DNA of 64,000 bases from NCBI GenBank assembly GCA_009731375.1, contig BJOX01000276.1:467101-531100 (forward strand). Reading direction: 5' to 3'. This document shows positions 60,243 to 64,000 of this stretch, in pieces. The notes under the pieces were generated by a model. It made no database searches. It saw only the letters and a list, made by a program, of their open reading frames with translations, and was not told where the DNA came from. The stretch comes from Paulinella micropora. Its lineage: Eukaryota; Cercozoa; Imbricatea; Euglyphida. How positions within the stretch are numbered: position 1 is the first letter of the stretch; every line of letters begins with the position of its first letter. The position numbers and the translations under genes were made by a program.

Positions 60243-60872
60243 TCACGTGTAAGAGGCAGTTAGTGCTATGTCTCTCATCACATCAATATTAAAATATGAT
60301 GGTTTGAAAGATACAGGCTCCGCAGATGCTGATTTATAATACACTTCCAATGTTATTGGAGCATCCGCCGCATACGTTACCAGAGCATCATTGGTTGTAT
60401 TATTTACAATTCTTATTGTTCTGTTATTAGTGGTGTCAGACGGGTTTGGACAAGTCATCTGCCATATCAAATTCATTTGAACTCCATATCTTTGGATTAG
60501 CCACACACAATCAAAAGACTTATAATCAATGGCGGTTGTATAATTTAGCACTTCGGTATAATAATCATATGTATTCGTGCCATCTGTGATATGAAACCAA
60601 AATTGAAAAGTGGCAATGCCAGTCGGAGCGGGTAAATTCAATGAACCACGAAATGATACATTAATGAAATAACCATATCCTAAACTTGATATTGTTTTGC
60701 TACCATATCCGCCCGTGCATAGAGTGGTAAATGTGGAACTCGTCATCCATGAGCGCATATCAAGACCAACATACGCATTTTGAATGTTTCTTGTTAATGT
60801 CGGGGTAGCCACGACCGCGATTGTTTTTGTGTCAATAGATTGTTGCTCTTGCGAACGGCCAAATATATTCAT
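60243..60872 (-). CDS. Viral block: beta-rich hypothetical protein, possible virion component
   Basis: 209 codons on the minus strand, ATG at 60872 after a poly-A leader. The sequence is rich in Thr, Ser, Tyr, Asn and aromatic residues in alternating patterns ('GIATFQFWFHITDGTNTYDY', 'GVQMNLIWQMTCPNPSD') with no membrane segment or charged linker, which suggests an all-beta fold such as a minor capsid, penton or fibre-associated protein. This is inference from composition and from its place beside the fibre gene, with which it shares a 67-bp divergent promoter region. Confidence 0.5.
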   Translation of the reverse strand: MNIFGRSQEQQSIDTKTIAVVATPTLTRNIQNAYVGLDMRSWMTSSTFTTLCTGGYGSKTISSLGYGYFINVSFRGSLNLPAPTGIATFQFWFHITDGTNTYDYYTEVLNYTTAIDYKSFDCVWLIQRYGVQMNLIWQMTCPNPSDTTNNRTIRIVNNTTNDALVTYAADAPITLEVYYKSASAEPVSFKPSYFNIDVMRDIALTASYT

Positions 60873-60939
60873 TTTTTTAAGACTAAATATATATCTATCT
60901 TATATTATAAGATTTATTATAAAATAATAGAATTAAAAT
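60873..60939. promoter_or_regulatory. Divergent AT-rich intergenic region
   Basis: A 67-bp, almost pure A/T spacer between two divergent viral start codons, containing TATATATTTA and TTATTATAAAATAA. It probably holds both promoters; no specific motif can be named. Confidence 0.45.
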
Positions 60940-63714
60940 ATGAACCATTTAGGAAATCCGTGGGCATATCACTATTACGGCTCTGTGATAATAGACGAGG
61001 ATTTAGAAGTTGATGGAGTATTATATGGCGACCATATTGAAGCAAACTCAATCCAAGCAAGGACAGACGACATAACAATATCGTCGCGAAATAATAACTC
61101 TTCTTTGTTGATATCTGATACTGGTTATGTGTCAATTAATAACGAATACGATTTACCAATAGCGGACGGCACGGCTAATCAAATATTAAAAACGGATGGG
61201 CTCGGCAATACTTCATTTGCTACATTGACTTCAAGTTATATAAGCGACTTTGAATTGGATAAATTAACGGATGTAGTCATAACAGGCACACCCACAAATA
61301 ACCAACTACTCATTTATAGCACAGGGCAATGGCGCAATACAAACTCACCTTTTCTTAGATTGGATGGCCTCACTATGATGTTTGGAGATTTGAATATGGG
61401 AAGTTTTAATATAGTAAATGTCGGTAATGTTGATGGTATTGATGTTTCGGCTCTTGATAGTGCTGTGGTTAAATTAACGGGAGACCAAACCATAGCAGGA
61501 ATTAAGACATTTAGCAGTATAATAAATGCTAGTGCGGGGATTGATATGAAAAGCCAAAGTATAACAAATGTAAATTTGGTTGATGGTATTGATGTTTCGG
61601 CTCTTGATAGTTCGGTGGTTAAACTAACGGGAGACCAAACAATAACAGGAAACAAAATATTTACTACTTATGTGGCCGTAAAAGACTCAAATCCATTAAA
61701 CACTGGCAAGTTATTCTTTAATTACAACAATAATATGGGCTCTATCTATTCGTCGGATGCGGGTGGAGCCACTGGCTATCCACTAACTATTGTCGGTTCT
61801 TCTATACTTTTTGCTCCAACAACAGGTGGTGGAATGACATTGACAAATAATGTTTTAAATTTTAACAGCACGACAGCAATCAGCGGACTACCCGCACCAT
61901 TCTACGACGGCGATGCTTCAACGACAGCATATACCGATACGAAACTGGCAAAGGACGGCACAACGGCTATGACGGGCAGTTTAAATATGGGTGGATTTTC
62001 AATAACAAATGTTAATCTTGTTGATGGTGTTGATGTTTCTACTCTTGACACCGCAGTCGTCAAACTAACAGGAGACCAAACCATAGCAGGAACCAAAACA
62101 TTCAGCAACATAATAAATGCTAGTGCGGGGATTGATATGAAAAGCCAAAGTATAACAAATGTTAATCTTGTTGATGGTGTTGATGTTTCTACTCTTGATA
62201 CTTCTGTCGTTAAACTAACAGGAGACCAAACCATAGCAGGGAATAAAAAAATTACTTCAACAATAGAAGTGCGGGGTGCTACTGCTCCAACCGCTTTTGA
62301 TGGTATCGGTATTGCCTTTGATACGGCGACAAATATAGGAGAGATTGTGGCACAAAAAATAGCAACCGCGGTCTATTATCCGATACAAATAACGGGTTCG
62401 TATGTTGATTTATATGCGGGTGATAATGTAATCGCGACAGCAACGGGCACGACACTATCTTTAAACAATAGAAAAATTACAAATTTGGCCACACCAACAG
62501 CAACAACGGACGGAGCGACAAAAGNNNNNNNNNNNNNNNNNNNNNNNNNNNNNNNNNNNNNNNNNNNNNNNNNNNNNNNNNNNNNNNNNNNNNNNNNNNN
62601 NNNNNNNNNNNNNNNNNNNNNNNNNNNNNNNNNNNNNNNNNNNNNNNNNNNNNNNNNNNNNNNNNNNNNNNNNNNNNNNNNNNNNNNNNNNNNNNNNNNN
62701 NNNNNNNNNNNNNNNNNNNNNNNNNNNNNNNNNNNNNNNNNNNNNNNNNNNNNNNNNNNNNNNNNNNNNNNNNNNNNNNNNNNNNNNNNNNNNNNNNNNN
62801 NNNNNNNNNNNNNNNNNNNNNNNNNNNNNNNNNNNNNNNNNNNNNNNNNNNNNNNNNNNNNNNNNNNNNNNNNNNNNNNNNNNNNNNNNNNNNNNNNNNN
62901 NNNNNNNNNNNNNNNNNNNGGTGATAATGTAATCGCGACAGCAACGGGCACGACACTATCTTTAAACAATAGAAAAATTACAAATTTGGCCACACCAACA
63001 GCAACAACGGACGGAGCGACAAAAGGGTATGCGGATACATTAGACGGGCAAAATGTGAAACTAACAGGAAACCAAACCATAGCAGGAATTAAGACATATA
63101 GCAGTGGTGTTGAAATAACGGGAAATTCAATAAATGCTACAACAAAGGGCACATTTATCGTTTTCAATTCTACCAGTAATATCGGGTCAATTGCTAGTTT
63201 GGATATGAAAACTGCAACATATTACAACTTTGAAATTTCTGCCAAAAAAATAAGTTTCATTATTGACGGGACGATTGTTGGTTGGGTAAATGCTTCGGGG
63301 CTAGATTGTAATAGTAGCAAAATAACCAACCTTGGAACTCCGACATTATCAACAGACGGAGCGACAAAAGGGTATGCGGACACATTGGACGGACAAAATG
63401 TAAAACTAACAGGCGACCAAACCATAACAGGAAGTAAAACATTTAATGGTGCGAGCACCGTGATAAAATATCTAACTTTAACAAACAATGCTGATTTTAA
63501 TAATCAAACCATCACTAATGGAGGAAATATAACATATAATGGGGCAAGGATATTAAACCAAAATGGAGGAGATATATTCTTTTCACAGACATCGGGAGAT
63601 TACCAATATTTCTTATTTACTCTAAATACCGCTACAAGTGGAACCGCGAACCAACGAGGTTATGTATTTACGAATGTAGCATCTGATGTAAAAGGGGCGG
63701 GACTTTATATTTGA
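60940..63714 (+). CDS. Viral block: long repetitive fibre protein (first part, to in-frame TGA)
   Basis: The frame is open from ATG 60940 to TGA 63712-63714, including a 395-N gap (62525-62919) that keeps frame. Repeats of a 'KLTGDQTIAG'-type motif start near 61470, 61620, 62060, 62210, 63057 and 63405, alternating with 'VDGIDVSALDS' and 'SQSITNVNLVDGVD' units. Later units read 'ATTDGATKGYADTLDGQ', the pattern of trimeric phage tail fibres and fibre-like proteins of large viruses. It has no signal peptide, and its composition is Asn/Thr/Ser/Gly-rich, as expected for a beta-helical spike that binds host surfaces. Identical 106-bp copies flank the gap. The frame continues after the TGA (see next entry). 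Confidence 0.75.
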   Translation: MNHLGNPWAYHYYGSVIIDEDLEVDGVLYGDHIEANSIQARTDDITISSRNNNSSLLISDTGYVSINNEYDLPIADGTANQILKTDGLGNTSFATLTSSYISDFELDKLTDVVITGTPTNNQLLIYSTGQWRNTNSPFLRLDGLTMMFGDLNMGSFNIVNVGNVDGIDVSALDSAVVKLTGDQTIAGIKTFSSIINASAGIDMKSQSITNVNLVDGIDVSALDSSVVKLTGDQTITGNKIFTTYVAVKDSNPLNTGKLFFNYNNNMGSIYSSDAGGATGYPLTIVGSSILFAPTTGGGMTLTNNVLNFNSTTAISGLPAPFYDGDASTTAYTDTKLAKDGTTAMTGSLNMGGFSITNVNLVDGVDVSTLDTAVVKLTGDQTIAGTKTFSNIINASAGIDMKSQSITNVNLVDGVDVSTLDTSVVKLTGDQTIAGNKKITSTIEVRGATAPTAFDGIGIAFDTATNIGEIVAQKIATAVYYPIQITGSYVDLYAGDNVIATATGTTLSLNNRKITNLATPTATTDGATKXXXXXXXXXXXXXXXXXXXXXXXXXXXXXXXXXXXXXXXXXXXXXXXXXXXXXXXXXXXXXXXXXXXXXXXXXXXXXXXXXXXXXXXXXXXXXXXXXXXXXXXXXXXXXXXXXXXXXXXXXXXXXXXXXXXXGDNVIATATGTTLSLNNRKITNLATPTATTDGATKGYADTLDGQNVKLTGNQTIAGIKTYSSGVEITGNSINATTKGTFIVFNSTSNIGSIASLDMKTATYYNFEISAKKISFIIDGTIVGWVNASGLDCNSSKITNLGTPTLSTDGATKGYADTLDGQNVKLTGDQTITGSKTFNGASTVIKYLTLTNNADFNNQTITNGGNITYNGARILNQNGGDIFFSQTSGDYQYFLFTLNTATSGTANQRGYVFTNVASDVKGAGLYI
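62525..62919. other. Assembly gap between identical 106-bp repeats in the fibre gene
   Basis: 395 Ns. The 106 bp before it (62419-62524) are identical to the 106 bp after it (62920-63025), so the number of repeat units in the gap is uncertain. Confidence 0.95.
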
Positions 63715-64000
63715 AAACTTTTGGATAATAAAAGTGCTTCGTCAGACATTGTCCGTTTTAACAATGCTGGCGGTATGCGGTTTTATGGAGCCTTAGATAT
63801 GAACTCAAACAACATAACAAATGGTGGAACAATAACGGGAACTACAATTACTTCAACCGCGGGAGTATCGACAACCACATTAACGGCGAGTGGATTATTA
63901 ACAGCCACAGGAGGCTCTAGCATAGTCATACAAGGAAATACAAATGGAGGTAATACACGCGGAATATTTTTGTGGGACACTGGCAATACAAATTATGGTA
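63715..64000 (+). pseudogene. Fibre protein continuation after the TGA, running off the window
   Basis: Directly after the TGA the same frame stays open to base 64000 (95 codons) with the same composition and style ('SNNITNGGTITGTTITSTAG', 'GGNTRGIFLWDTGNTNYG'). The stop is therefore a nonsense change, a sequencing error or a recoded codon in one longer fibre gene. No new start codon with a leader is seen. Confidence 0.65.

Noticed and set aside
60940-64000. Bacteriophage contamination, from the tail-fibre-like repeats
   Set aside because: The same block holds a eukaryotic-virus-type primase-helicase and NCLDV-style zinc protein, and lacks bacterial ribosome-binding sites; it is kept as a eukaryotic dsDNA virus block, though the 10-N gap leaves host linkage unproven.

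Overview
The window is eukaryotic, probably from a unicellular alga or other protist. It has spliced genes with AG|GT-bounded exons, long microsatellite introns, a tRNA-derived SINE, a Tc1/mariner remnant and other mobile-element debris. Its right end (about 56.0-64.0 kb) is a compact, AT-rich, intronless block of DNA-virus type. Twelve N gaps occur, most flanked by homopolymers, and several frame breaks sit at homopolymers, so this looks like a long-read assembly with residual errors. I cannot name the species.

Layout: 1-1.2 kb, a truncated minus-strand glycine-rich hypothetical ORF. 2.08-3.18 kb, a dense array of the short palindromic motif TAGTG-N5-CACTA. 3.6-5.3 kb, repeats and a doubtful minus-strand gene end. 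5.45-43.86 kb, one very large plus-strand gene rebuilt here from about 33 exon-like pieces. It encodes a signal peptide, a pre-TM1 cysteine motif, six visible helices of a Frizzled/Smoothened-like (class F-like) receptor, and a cytoplasmic tail of about 1,300 residues ending in Ser/Thr/Pro runs. Nearly all its introns are microsatellite, and most contain repeated copies of the neighbouring exon edge. A SINE, two MITE-like palindromes, copies of a ~0.5-kb interspersed repeat, a retroelement tail and a Tc1/mariner remnant lie within these introns. 45.6-47.35 kb, a broken minus-strand gag-like ORF with CCCH and CCHC zinc fingers, next to unrecognised exon-like plus-strand sequence. 49.7-54.1 kb, a minus-strand gene for a large type I membrane protein with PPC-like, sushi-like and thrombospondin-like segments, carrying several frame breaks.

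The viral block begins just right of a near-perfect 184-bp inverted repeat at 55.56-55.96 kb. It encodes a small basic protein, a cysteine-rich zinc protein, an 814-residue archaeo-eukaryotic primase fused to a superfamily 3 helicase, an unknown charged protein, a reverse-strand beta-rich protein, and a long fibre protein made of phage-tail-fibre-like repeats that runs off the window. Short intergenic spaces and this gene set suggest an integrated Polinton-like or related algal dsDNA virus; no major capsid, packaging ATPase or integrase is visible here. A TGA inside the fibre frame suggests decay or a sequence error.

The most unusual biology is the receptor gene. Its introns seem to have grown by repeated duplication of units made of a microsatellite, a splice site and an exon edge. 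At the TM1-TM2 boundary there are also about nine tandem copies in which the two exons are fused with no intron.
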